From CAZQKE01 sp964593865 (GTDB lineage: Bacteria; Chloroflexota; Anaerolineae; JAAYZQ01): a DNA stretch of 16,767 nt. Under the pieces are notes generated by a model. That model saw only the letters and a program-made list of their open reading frames with translations, ran no database searches and had not been told where the DNA came from. This document shows positions 1 through 5,797 of this stretch, in pieces. Both the position numbers and the translations under genes were made by a program. The stretch is from contig CAZQKE010000073.1 in assembly GCA_964593865.1 (NCBI GenBank), positions 1 through 16,767 on the forward strand. The letters are read 5' to 3'. Within the stretch, counting starts at the first letter, position 1; every line of letters begins with the position of its first letter.

Positions 1-1014
1 GATCTCGCGGGTGCGCTCATAGATGGCCATGATCAGGGTGTTGATGATGCCCAGGGAGGCGACGGCCAGGGCGACAAGGCCAAAGATGCTCAGCACCGCC
101 TGGATGACGCGAAACCCCCCGGCCAGGGAGCCGGCCGATTCTTCCGGCGTCTTGGCGTCATAATCGCCCAGGGCTTCGATGGCGCGGGCGACGGCCTCCA
201 CATTCTGCGGGTCGTCCACCTGCACCGCAAGGGCAAAGCCCATGTCCTCATCGGTGTAGGCCTGGTCGTTCTGGGTAAAGTAGCGGGCCATTTCTATAGC
301 ATCTTTCATCGGCACGGCGACCTCGGTGCTCAGGATCGATTCTTCAAAGACGCCGACGATCCGGAAGGTGTAATCCCGGCCCTCCGGCTCTTTGGAGCTA
401 AACGGGGTAATCTGGGAACCCTGAGGGACGCGGATGGAGATGGTCCGGCCCAGGGCCTCCTCCGCGCCGTCCAGCCCCCAGACTTCCAAAAAGGCGTGGG
501 CGACAACGGCTACCCCTCGCTCTCCTTCCGCAAAAGGGCGACCGGCGGCCAGTTTGCGCTGCCGAATCTCAAACAGGGGGGAGGCGACGAGTTGCACCTG
601 GTACTTTTTCTCCTGGCCTTCCAGTTGCACCCAACGGGGCATAACCAGCACTACCGGCTCCACGGCGACGACGTGCTCCACGGTGGCGATGCGCGCCACA
701 TCCTCGCCGGTGAAGGTCGGGATGTTCATGTAGGGCAGGGCCTGGCCCTCCTTCACCTCCTGGGGGGCGCCCAGCCCCGTCGCACCCAGGATGGCTGCCA
801 TGCCCGGACCGGAGGCCGGTTCGACGCTGACCACATTGGGCAGGATCAAGGCGGTGAGTTGGCCGGTGACATAGTGTTGCACCCCCACCCCCAGGCTGAC
901 CATCAGGGCCACCAGCATCGCGCCGATGACCACGGCAAAGACGGTCAACGCGGTGCGCAGCTTGCGCTTCCAAAGGTTGGCAAAAGCCATGCGGATCGCA
1001 TCGCCGAGTCTCAT
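1..1014 (-). CDS. MacB/FtsX-type ABC transporter permease, 3' end outside the window
   Basis: This is an open frame on the minus strand that starts at 1014 and runs off the window edge, so 338 residues of an expected ~400 are visible. It begins MRLGDAIRMAFANLWKRKLR, then has a first membrane segment (about residues 19-42), a large extracytoplasmic domain (about 45-300), and a second membrane segment (about 308-330). It breaks off at YERTREI, the conserved start of the cytoplasmic loop of MacB/FtsX-family permeases. Such permeases pair with LolD/MacB-type ATPases and work mechanically rather than as classic channels, in efflux or lipoprotein release. The start codon overlaps the stop of the upstream ATPase gene (ATGA), so the two are translationally coupled and almost certainly form one transporter. 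The substrate is unknown, and no membrane-fusion partner is visible. Confidence 0.9.
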   Translation of the reverse strand, partial: MRLGDAIRMAFANLWKRKLRTALTVFAVVIGAMLVALMVSLGVGVQHYVTGQLTALILPNVVSVEPASGPGMAAILGATGLGAPQEVKEGQALPYMNIPTFTGEDVARIATVEHVVAVEPVVLVMPRWVQLEGQEKKYQVQLVASPLFEIRQRKLAAGRPFAEGERGVAVVAHAFLEVWGLDGAEEALGRTISIRVPQGSQITPFSSKEPEGRDYTFRIVGVFEESILSTEVAVPMKDAIEMARYFTQNDQAYTDEDMGFALAVQVDDPQNVEAVARAIEALGDYDAKTPEESAGSLAGGFRVIQAVLSIFGLVALAVASLGIINTLIMAIYERTREI

Positions 1015-1688
1015 CGTGCGCCCCCTTCCACAATTCGCCCGTCGCGCAGGGCGATCTGTCGTTCGGCCAAGGCGGCCATTTCGGCGTCGTGGGTGACGAG
1101 CACCACCGTCAGCCCCCGCTCCCGGTGCAGGCGGTCCAGCAAGCCGACGATCTCGCGGCTGGTGGCCGAATCCAGGTTGCCGGTCGGCTCATCGGCCAGG
1201 AGATAGGCCGGTTCTGTGACCAGGGCGCGGGCGATGGCCACCCGCTGCCGCTCTCCGCCCGACAGCTGGGCCGGTTTGTGCCGGAGCCGGTCGGCCAACC
1301 CCACCGCTTCCAGGGCGGTTTGCGCCCGTCGCCGCCGCTCCTTGGGCGGCACACGGGCAAAGATGAGGGGTAGGGCTACATTTTCCAGGGCGGTGTAGGT
1401 CGGTTGCAGGTTGAAGGTCTGGAAGACAAAGCCGATCCGCCGGTTGCGAAAGCGGGCCAGTTCCCGGTCGTTGGCCCGGCTCAGGTCTTGGCCGTCCACG
1501 ATGACCTGACCTTCGGTGGGCGTGTCCAACCCGCCGATGACGTGCAGCAGTGTGCTCTTGCCGCTGCCCGAAGGCCCGACTACGGCCACGAATTCGCCGT
1601 CGCCGATGGTCAGGTTGACGTGGTCCAGGGCGTGGATCTCCTCCGTGCCCATTTTGTAGGTGCGGGTCACATCTTTTAGCTCAATCAT
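1011..1688 (-). CDS. LolD/MacB-type ABC transporter ATP-binding protein
   Basis: A 225-residue ATPase that would power the adjacent MacB/FtsX-type permease. Visible motifs are Walker A GPSGSGKST (residues 38-46), the Q-loop glutamine at Q90, the signature LSGGERQRV (142-150), Walker B LLADEP (163-168) and the switch histidine H200. Length and motifs match the LolD/MacB/FtsE group. The reading frame can be extended to a GTG at 1700. The ATG at 1688 is preferred because a GAGG ribosome-binding site (1695-1698) lies 6 bases before it and it starts the family-typical MIELKDV. The stop overlaps the permease start by 4 bases. A 44-base gap separates it from the ABC-2 permease gene upstream, with no terminator seen, so all four genes probably share one transcript. 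Confidence 0.95.
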   Translation of the reverse strand: MIELKDVTRTYKMGTEEIHALDHVNLTIGDGEFVAVVGPSGSGKSTLLHVIGGLDTPTEGQVIVDGQDLSRANDRELARFRNRRIGFVFQTFNLQPTYTALENVALPLIFARVPPKERRRRAQTALEAVGLADRLRHKPAQLSGGERQRVAIARALVTEPAYLLADEPTGNLDSATSREIVGLLDRLHRERGLTVVLVTHDAEMAALAERQIALRDGRIVEGGAR

Positions 1689-1732
1689 GCCGATCCTCAC
1701 TTGTCAAAAATCGGGCGTACCAACGTACGGCT

Positions 1733-2977
1733 TCACGCCTCCCGCAATGCCCGGAGCAGGTCCTTGACCCCCGGTCGCTTGCCGTACATCAACAAACCGG
1801 CGCGAAAGATCTTGGCCCCGGCCCACAGACTAAAGGCGATGCCCAAGATGAGCAAGGCGATGCTGATGGCGATCTGCCCCGCCGGGACCTGACCGAACCC
1901 CAGCCGCAGGAGCATCATCACCGGCGCGGTCAAGGGGAAGTAGCTGAGCGCAACGGTAAAAGGCGCGTTGGGGTTGGCAAAGAGAAAGCCCATGGTCATC
2001 CAGGGCACGGCGGCGGCCAGGGAAAAGATACCGGCGATCTGTTGGCTTTCCCGCTGGGTTGTGCCTATCGCCCCGGCGACGGCCATCAGGGTAGCAAAGA
2101 GCAGGTAGCCCAGCACAAAGTAGATGACGCCCAGCAGCACGGTGCTCAGGCTGAGGCCGATGACGCCCGCCAGGGCAAAAAGGCTCGCCGCCGCGCCGAT
2201 GAGGGCTGCCCCCGCGCCGACCCAGACCGAGACCTGGATCAGGCCCAACGCCCCCAGCCCCAAGATTTTGCCCGCCAACAGTTGGGTAGGACCGATGGAG
2301 GAAAGGAGGATCTCAATGATGCGCCCTTCCTTTTCCTCGCTGACGCTTTGCAACAAGAACCCCGAAGCGGTAAAGATGGTGATGACGAACAGGATGGAAA
2401 AGGTGTAGGGGATGACAAAATCGGCGATCCAGCTAAAAGCGTTTTCGCTGCTTGCCCGGCCTTGCTCATCCAGGGTGATGATCTCGGCGTTCAGCAGCGG
2501 CTCCAGGGCACGCTCCCGCACCCGATCGTCCACCCGCCCGTACAGGAGATGGTCCGTCAGGAAAGGGCCGATGTCGCCCTCGTCCACGGCGATGGCGGCG
2601 GTGAACCCGCTGCTGTGGCTATAAACCGTCACCCGGCCCGTTTCCAAATAATCCGCTGCGAGGACAAAGTAGCTATCTATCTCCCCGGCGATCAAGGCGG
2701 CCCGCGCTGCCGCCTCATCGGCGTAAGGGATGAACGCGCCTTCGTATTGGGGCAAGGGTGCATCCAACAGGCCGCTCCGATCCACGTAGCCGATCACCTG
2801 CCCCCCAGGCGTAAATTGAGATTCAAAGAAATCGCCCACCTGCTGCCCGCCGAAAAAGGAAGCGACCAGCAGCCCCACCAACCCCAACGCCGGGATGAGC
2901 AAGGTCATGATGATGAACCCCGGACGGCGAATGTTGATCCACAACTCTTGCCCGGCAACCAGGAAAACCTCTCTCAT
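1733..2977 (-). CDS. ABC-2 type permease, NatB/YhaP-like
   Basis: A 414-residue membrane permease. It has one N-terminal membrane segment (about residues 20-42), a large extracytoplasmic domain (about 45-180) and a C-terminal block of hydrophobic segments (about 187-395). This is the ABC-2 layout of Bacillus NatB and YhaP (family knowledge), and the length is close to YhaP. The ATG at 2977 overlaps the TGA of the upstream ATPase gene (ATGA), so the pair is coupled. Members export Na+ or are implicated in resistance to membrane-active compounds, but the sequence does not show the substrate. Confidence 0.88.
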   Translation of the reverse strand: MREVFLVAGQELWINIRRPGFIIMTLLIPALGLVGLLVASFFGGQQVGDFFESQFTPGGQVIGYVDRSGLLDAPLPQYEGAFIPYADEAAARAALIAGEIDSYFVLAADYLETGRVTVYSHSSGFTAAIAVDEGDIGPFLTDHLLYGRVDDRVRERALEPLLNAEIITLDEQGRASSENAFSWIADFVIPYTFSILFVITIFTASGFLLQSVSEEKEGRIIEILLSSIGPTQLLAGKILGLGALGLIQVSVWVGAGAALIGAAASLFALAGVIGLSLSTVLLGVIYFVLGYLLFATLMAVAGAIGTTQRESQQIAGIFSLAAAVPWMTMGFLFANPNAPFTVALSYFPLTAPVMMLLRLGFGQVPAGQIAISIALLILGIAFSLWAGAKIFRAGLLMYGKRPGVKDLLRALREA

Positions 2978-3882
2978 GGTTCCCCTCCCAAGCCTTCCGA
3001 TGTCTGCCCCACCACGCCGATAAAGATCTCTTCCAACGGCGGCGTCGCCACTTCAAACCGTCGGACCTGCACCTCGGCCTGGACCAGGTGGCGCAGGATC
3101 GTCTGGGGGTCTGTTTCCCGCTCCAAGACGAGTTCATAGGCGTCATTGCGCCGCTCAATGCGCTGCACGCCGGGCAGCTCCGGCGGCAGGGCGTCGCATT
3201 CCAGGCGGACGGCGTGTTCGGCGTAACGGGCCTTGATCTCCTCCAAGGGGCCGTAGAGCACCGCCCGCCCGTGGTTGATGAGCAGAATGCGGTTGCACAT
3301 CTCCTCCACCTGGTTCATGTTGTGGGTGCTGAGGATGATGGTTTTTCCTTTGGCCTGTTCCTCCAGCAGGATCGTTTTGAGCAGGTCGGTGTTGACCGGG
3401 TCCAGGCCCTGGAACGGCTCATCCAGGATGAGGAGGTCGGGATCGTGGACCAGGGCGGCCAGGAATTGGGCTTTTTGGGTCATGCCCTTGCTCAGCTCCT
3501 TGATCTTGCGTCGGGCATAGTCCGCCAATCCGACCCGTTTCAGGAGGGCCATACCGCGCTGCCGGGCCTGGGCGCGGGGTAGGCCCTTGAGGGCGCCCAG
3601 GTAGGTCAGGCATTCCAAGAGGGGAAAGTTGCGGTACAGGCCCCGCTCCTCCGGCAAGTAGCCGATGCGGGATTGGGAGGCTTTGGTCATCGGCCGGCCC
3701 TGCCAGGTGATGCGCCCGCTATCGGGCTTGAGGATGTCCATCATGCAGCGGATGGTGGTCGTTTTGCCCGCGCCGTTCGGCCCCAACAGGCCGAAAATCT
3801 CGCCCTCTTCCACGGCGAAGCTCACACCGTCCACCGCCTTGATGCCGGCGAAATGCTTGACCAGATTCTCGACCTGGATCAT
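2974..3882 (-). CDS. ABC transporter ATP-binding protein, NatA/YhaQ-like
   Basis: A 302-residue ATPase, first gene of the minus-strand operon. Motifs: Walker A GPNGAGKTT (residues 34-42), signature LSKGM (130-134) in place of canonical LSGGQ, Walker B LILDEP (151-156) followed by FQGLDP, and switch histidine H187. The roughly 90-residue C-terminal extension and the LSKGM variant are typical of the NatA/YhaQ group that works with ABC-2 permeases. The start is well supported: a GGAGG ribosome-binding site (3887-3891) sits 4 bases before the ATG, and a promoter lies about 55 bases upstream. It couples by ATGA overlap to the ABC-2 permease. The exported substrate cannot be told from sequence. Confidence 0.93.
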   Translation of the reverse strand: MIQVENLVKHFAGIKAVDGVSFAVEEGEIFGLLGPNGAGKTTTIRCMMDILKPDSGRITWQGRPMTKASQSRIGYLPEERGLYRNFPLLECLTYLGALKGLPRAQARQRGMALLKRVGLADYARRKIKELSKGMTQKAQFLAALVHDPDLLILDEPFQGLDPVNTDLLKTILLEEQAKGKTIILSTHNMNQVEEMCNRILLINHGRAVLYGPLEEIKARYAEHAVRLECDALPPELPGVQRIERRNDAYELVLERETDPQTILRHLVQAEVQVRRFEVATPPLEEIFIGVVGQTSEGLGGEP

Positions 3883-3935
3883 GGTTCCTCCGTTGCTCTC
3901 GTTGCATCATTCGTTTCCGGCCTGCGCTTGACCTC

Positions 3936-3964
3936 ATTGTACCTTCCTTTACGTCGGGGGGCAA
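3936..3964 (-). promoter_or_regulatory. Sigma-70-type promoter of the ABC transporter operon
   Basis: Read on the minus strand: TTGCCC (-35, at 3959-3964), a 17-base spacer, then TACAAT (-10, at 3936-3941). Transcription would begin near 3929, giving a leader of about 47 bases before the GGAGG site and ATG at 3882. Spacing is ideal and both hexamers are one or two bases off consensus. Confidence 0.7.
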
Positions 3965-4027
3965 GAAAGGGTTTCTCCGTGACAGGATGGTTCGCCGACC
4001 GGCCCGCTTCCGAGGATGGTGCTCCGG

Positions 4028-4063
4028 GGTGTTCACGATCTCTTCACGGTTGGTCTGTATAAT
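4028..4063 (+). promoter_or_regulatory. Pho-box-like activator-type promoter, copy A
   Basis: Two direct TTCACG repeats (4032-4037 and 4043-4048) are spaced 11 bases start to start, one helical turn. They are followed 9 bases later by a perfect TATAAT (4058-4063). No good -35 lies at 17 bases. Direct repeats at 11-base spacing about 10 bases upstream of a -10 box are the known layout for PhoB/PhoP/OmpR-family response regulators, which replace the -35 contact. The identity of the regulator is inference. Confidence 0.5.
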
Positions 4064-4101
4064 GGCGGTACATCGGATGTTGCACCGCCGGGGAAGGGCA
4101 T

Positions 4102-4137
4102 GGTGTTCACGATCTTTTCACGGTCGGTTTGTATACT
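4102..4137 (+). promoter_or_regulatory. Pho-box-like activator-type promoter, copy B
   Basis: A second copy of the module, shifted exactly 74 bases. TTCACG at 4106-4111 and 4117-4122 are again 11 bases apart, with -10 TATACT at 4132-4137. It matches copy A at 31 of 34 positions (4028-4061 against 4102-4135). It faces the lipoprotein gene, about 420 bases downstream across the repeat mosaic. Confidence 0.5.
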
Positions 4138-4226
4138 TGCATCGGCAGCTTGATCCGGGGTAGCGGACCGATCCCCCAGCTCACCGCCAAGGATGAAAAT
4201 CTCGGCGGCTCGCGCCGGAGGCGGTG

Positions 4227-4312
4227 GCGACTCAAATCGCTCCTTTCGGGCCTGTGGCCGGGCGTATTCGTGCATTCGCGCCCGCTTCGTGGACGGCCCG
4301 CTTTGGCGGTTC
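4227..4312 (+). repeat. Dispersed intergenic repeat, copy 1
   Basis: Copy 1 of a three-copy family (others at 4423-4540 and 10275-10376). It starts with the GACTCAARTCGCTCCTTTC core, continues with a segment containing CGTATTCGTGCATTCGCG, and ends near GCGGTTC. The middle is nearly identical to copy 3 except that copy 3 has an extra 8-base TATTCGCG unit. Copy 1 has one change in its left palindrome (ATCGC for GTCGC). No transposase is present, so it is most like a REP/MITE-type element. Confidence 0.75.
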
Positions 4313-4321
4313 CGGGGATGT

Positions 4322-4390
4322 GAACCGCAAAGGTGCAAAGGCCGCAAAGGAAAAAAGAAAACCTTCGCGCTCTTGGCGTCTTGGCGGTTC
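4322..4390. repeat. CGCAAAGG-type imperfect hairpin repeat
   Basis: The left arm at 4322-4350 begins GAACCGCAAAGG and the right arm at 4362-4390 ends CTTGGCGGTTC. The arms are each 29 bases and pair at 22 positions, around an 11-base A-rich loop. Each arm is itself a loose 8-9 base periodic repeat of the form CGCAAAGG. From memory, arrays of this kind are common in intergenic DNA of several environmental phyla. A degenerate relative may lie at about 15541-15585. Confidence 0.6.
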
Positions 4391-4422
4391 CAAGATTCGA
4401 ACCGCAAAGGCGAAGAGAAGTG

Positions 4423-4540
4423 GCGACTCAAGTCGCTCCTTTCGGGCCTGCGGCCCGGCGTCCGCCTGCGCGGACGCTCCCGCTTCCGCCCGCGCAGGCG
4501 GGCGGTCGGCCAACGGCCCGCCAGGGGCGGTTTCAACCGC
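4423..4540 (+). repeat. Dispersed intergenic repeat, copy 2
   Basis: It opens with a perfect palindromic stem GCGACT-CA-AGTCGC (4423-4436) and ends with GCGGTT-TC-AACCGC (4527-4540). The central part differs from copies 1 and 3: it holds two perfect 8-bp stem-loops at 4458-4477 and 4486-4505. The right end lies 20 bases before the lipoprotein start codon. Confidence 0.75.
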
Positions 4541-4560
4541 TATTTTCGAGGAAAGGTCAA

Positions 4561-5526
4561 ATGAAACGTCTCCCCCTGCTGTTGGTTCTTTTCCTGGCAG
4601 CCTGCCGTTCCGGTGCCGGGCCGCTACCGACCGCCGCCCCATCTGCCACCGCCGTCCCGACAATCACTCCTTTGCCGTCCCCTCCTTCCCCCGCCCAGGA
4701 GGAGCCGAGCATGGAGGAATGTCGCCGGTGGTTGACCTCGGCGCAGGAGCGGGATGTGCCCATCGCCTGCGCCGATTGGGCCTTTTTCCGCCCGGAGCTG
4801 TTCAAGCGCGGCGGCGGAGCCTTCCCCCTAGGGAATAACCGCTACTACCTGGTCTGGGTTCCCGAAAACTGGGCCGAGATCGCGGACCGCAAGGTGATCG
4901 TCTCCCTGCATGGGACCGGCGGCTGCGCCGAGTGGATGCTCAACCACTGGTACCAGACCACCGACCGCCAATGGGTGCTGGTGGCCATGCAGTACTATGA
5001 CCCGGCGACCGGGCAATACGACGACGACGCGGTCATCTATGACAACTTGCGGGCCGTCTTGGCCGAGTTGCAGGCCCACTGCCCCCTATCCGGCAGCGAG
5101 GTTTTCTACCACGGCTTTTCGCGGGGATCGGCCCAGAGCTTCCCCGTGGCGGTCCGCGACCGGGCGGGCGACCGGCTCTTTGCCGCCTTTATCGCCGATT
5201 CGGGCTGCGCCGGACCGAACTACCCGACGCTGCGCGATGCCCCTGCCGACGCCTTGCGTGGGGCGCATTTCTGGCTGTGGTGCGGCGAAAACGATGTGTC
5301 CACCGTGGATCCGGCCCGGACGACCTGCCGAGTCATGGAAGAGGACATGCGCCCCTACGTGGAGGAGCACGGCGGCGTGGTGGATGCCTTGATCCAGGAG
5401 GAAGGAGGCGGCCACGGCATGTTCAACGATTGCTCCGCCGGGGAGCACCGGTGCGTCAGCCGCACGGCAGAAAACCTCGGCCCTTCCTTGCCGCTCCTGT
5501 TTGAATACATAAGCAGGACCCCCTGA
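4561..5526 (+). CDS. Lipoprotein with alpha/beta-hydrolase (esterase/depolymerase-like) fold
   Basis: A 321-residue exported lipoprotein. A short signal peptide (MKRLPLLLVLFLAAC) ends in a lipobox with lipidated C15, followed by a Pro/Thr/Ala-rich linker to about residue 48. The catalytic region shows a SLHGTGG oxyanion-type motif (H117), the nucleophile elbow GFSRG with S187, a likely acid D245 in CGENDVS, and a C-terminal histidine H285 in GGGHGMF. The layout resembles secreted polyhydroxyalkanoate-depolymerase/feruloyl-esterase-type hydrolases. Seven cysteines in the mature domain suggest disulfides. The frame is open upstream to 4333, but that part is translated repeat. The ATG at 4561 has GAGG at 4548-4551 and AAAGG at 4552-4556 just before it and starts the signal peptide. 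Substrate unknown; it appears to be monocistronic. Confidence 0.85.
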   Translation: MKRLPLLLVLFLAACRSGAGPLPTAAPSATAVPTITPLPSPPSPAQEEPSMEECRRWLTSAQERDVPIACADWAFFRPELFKRGGGAFPLGNNRYYLVWVPENWAEIADRKVIVSLHGTGGCAEWMLNHWYQTTDRQWVLVAMQYYDPATGQYDDDAVIYDNLRAVLAELQAHCPLSGSEVFYHGFSRGSAQSFPVAVRDRAGDRLFAAFIADSGCAGPNYPTLRDAPADALRGAHFWLWCGENDVSTVDPARTTCRVMEEDMRPYVEEHGGVVDALIQEEGGGHGMFNDCSAGEHRCVSRTAENLGPSLPLLFEYISRTP

Positions 5527-5575
5527 CCACGTGGGACCACCTGACCACCCGTCCCGGCTATGGAGAGGTGTAAGG

Positions 5576-5604
5576 TTGCCTAAATCCGCCCCTTGTGCTA
5601 AAAT
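5576..5604 (+). promoter_or_regulatory. Sigma-70-type promoter of the glmU-hlyC-cdd unit
   Basis: TTGCCT (5576-5581), a 17-base spacer, and TAAAAT (5599-5604). Transcription would begin near 5612, leaving a leader of about 185 bases before the glmU start. That leader contains the terminator at 5726-5780. Confidence 0.65.
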
Positions 5605-5725
5605 GGTGGCATAGAGTGGGGACGATCAGAATATGAGACGAGGCCCGGTGGGGCCGTATTTGAATGGACGAACTGCCCTCAACAGAAGGACCTGACCCTG
5701 CTTGTACAAGCAAGCAACCATCTGG

Positions 5726-5780
5726 ACGACCAGAGCAAGCTTCGCGCCGTCGGGCGTGAGGCTTGTTTTGGTCGTTTTTT
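5726..5780 (+). terminator. Intrinsic terminator/attenuator in the glmU leader
   Basis: The outer arms 5726-5740 and 5761-5775 pair over 15 positions, two of them A/C-type mismatches. The inner stem 5743-5748/5753-5758 carries a GTCG tetraloop. A run of six T (5775-5780) follows directly. The hairpin ends 4 bases before the GAGGAG ribosome-binding site of glmU and lies about 120 bases downstream of the glmU promoter. It therefore looks like an attenuator rather than a terminator for the preceding gene. A perfect GCTTGTACAAGC palindrome at 5700-5711 repeats the GCTTGT of the right arm and could compete for the left arm. Confidence 0.75.
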
Positions 5781-5784
5781 GTCT

Positions 5785-5790
5785 GAGGAG
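5785..5790 (+). promoter_or_regulatory. Ribosome-binding site that fixes the TTG start of glmU
   Basis: GAGGAG with a 7-base gap to TTG at 5798. No ATG or GTG in frame lies nearby, so this site decides the start. Confidence 0.8.
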
Positions 5791-5797
5791 TGGTGCA

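Larger units (their letters stand above)
3883..4560. other. Divergent intergenic region, promoters followed by repeat mosaic
   Basis: A 678-base stretch with no convincing gene between the minus-strand ABC operon and the plus-strand lipoprotein gene. From left to right it holds the minus-strand promoter (3936-3964), two direct-repeat promoter modules facing right (4028-4063 and 4102-4137), a short unexplained stretch (4141-4226), dispersed repeat copy 1 (4227-4312), a CGCAAAGG-type hairpin (4322-4390) and dispersed repeat copy 2 (4423-4540). Several reading frames cross the repeats. They have no start with a ribosome-binding site and encode only translated repeat, so I do not call them genes. 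Confidence 0.8.

Noticed and set aside
569..1033. A 154-codon minus-strand frame overlapping the MacB-like permease
   Set aside because: It is an out-of-frame shadow. The other frame (start 1014) gives the MacB permease with conserved motifs and an ATGA overlap with its ATPase.
1696..1732. Inverted repeat GTAC-CAAC-GTAC between the ABC-2 permease and the LolD-like gene, considered as a terminator
   Set aside because: The stem is only 4 bp with no T run on the minus strand, so read-through is expected.
4384..4406. A tRNA T-arm-like GGTTCGAATC on the minus strand
   Set aside because: No acceptor, D or anticodon arms can be built around it. It is the junction of two GAACCGC repeat units and forms a simple inverted repeat.
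4193..4560. Several overlapping open frames upstream of the lipoprotein gene, including an N-terminal extension from 4333
   Set aside because: They encode translated repeat sequence in several frames, without ribosome-binding sites. The lipoprotein signal peptide starts at 4561.
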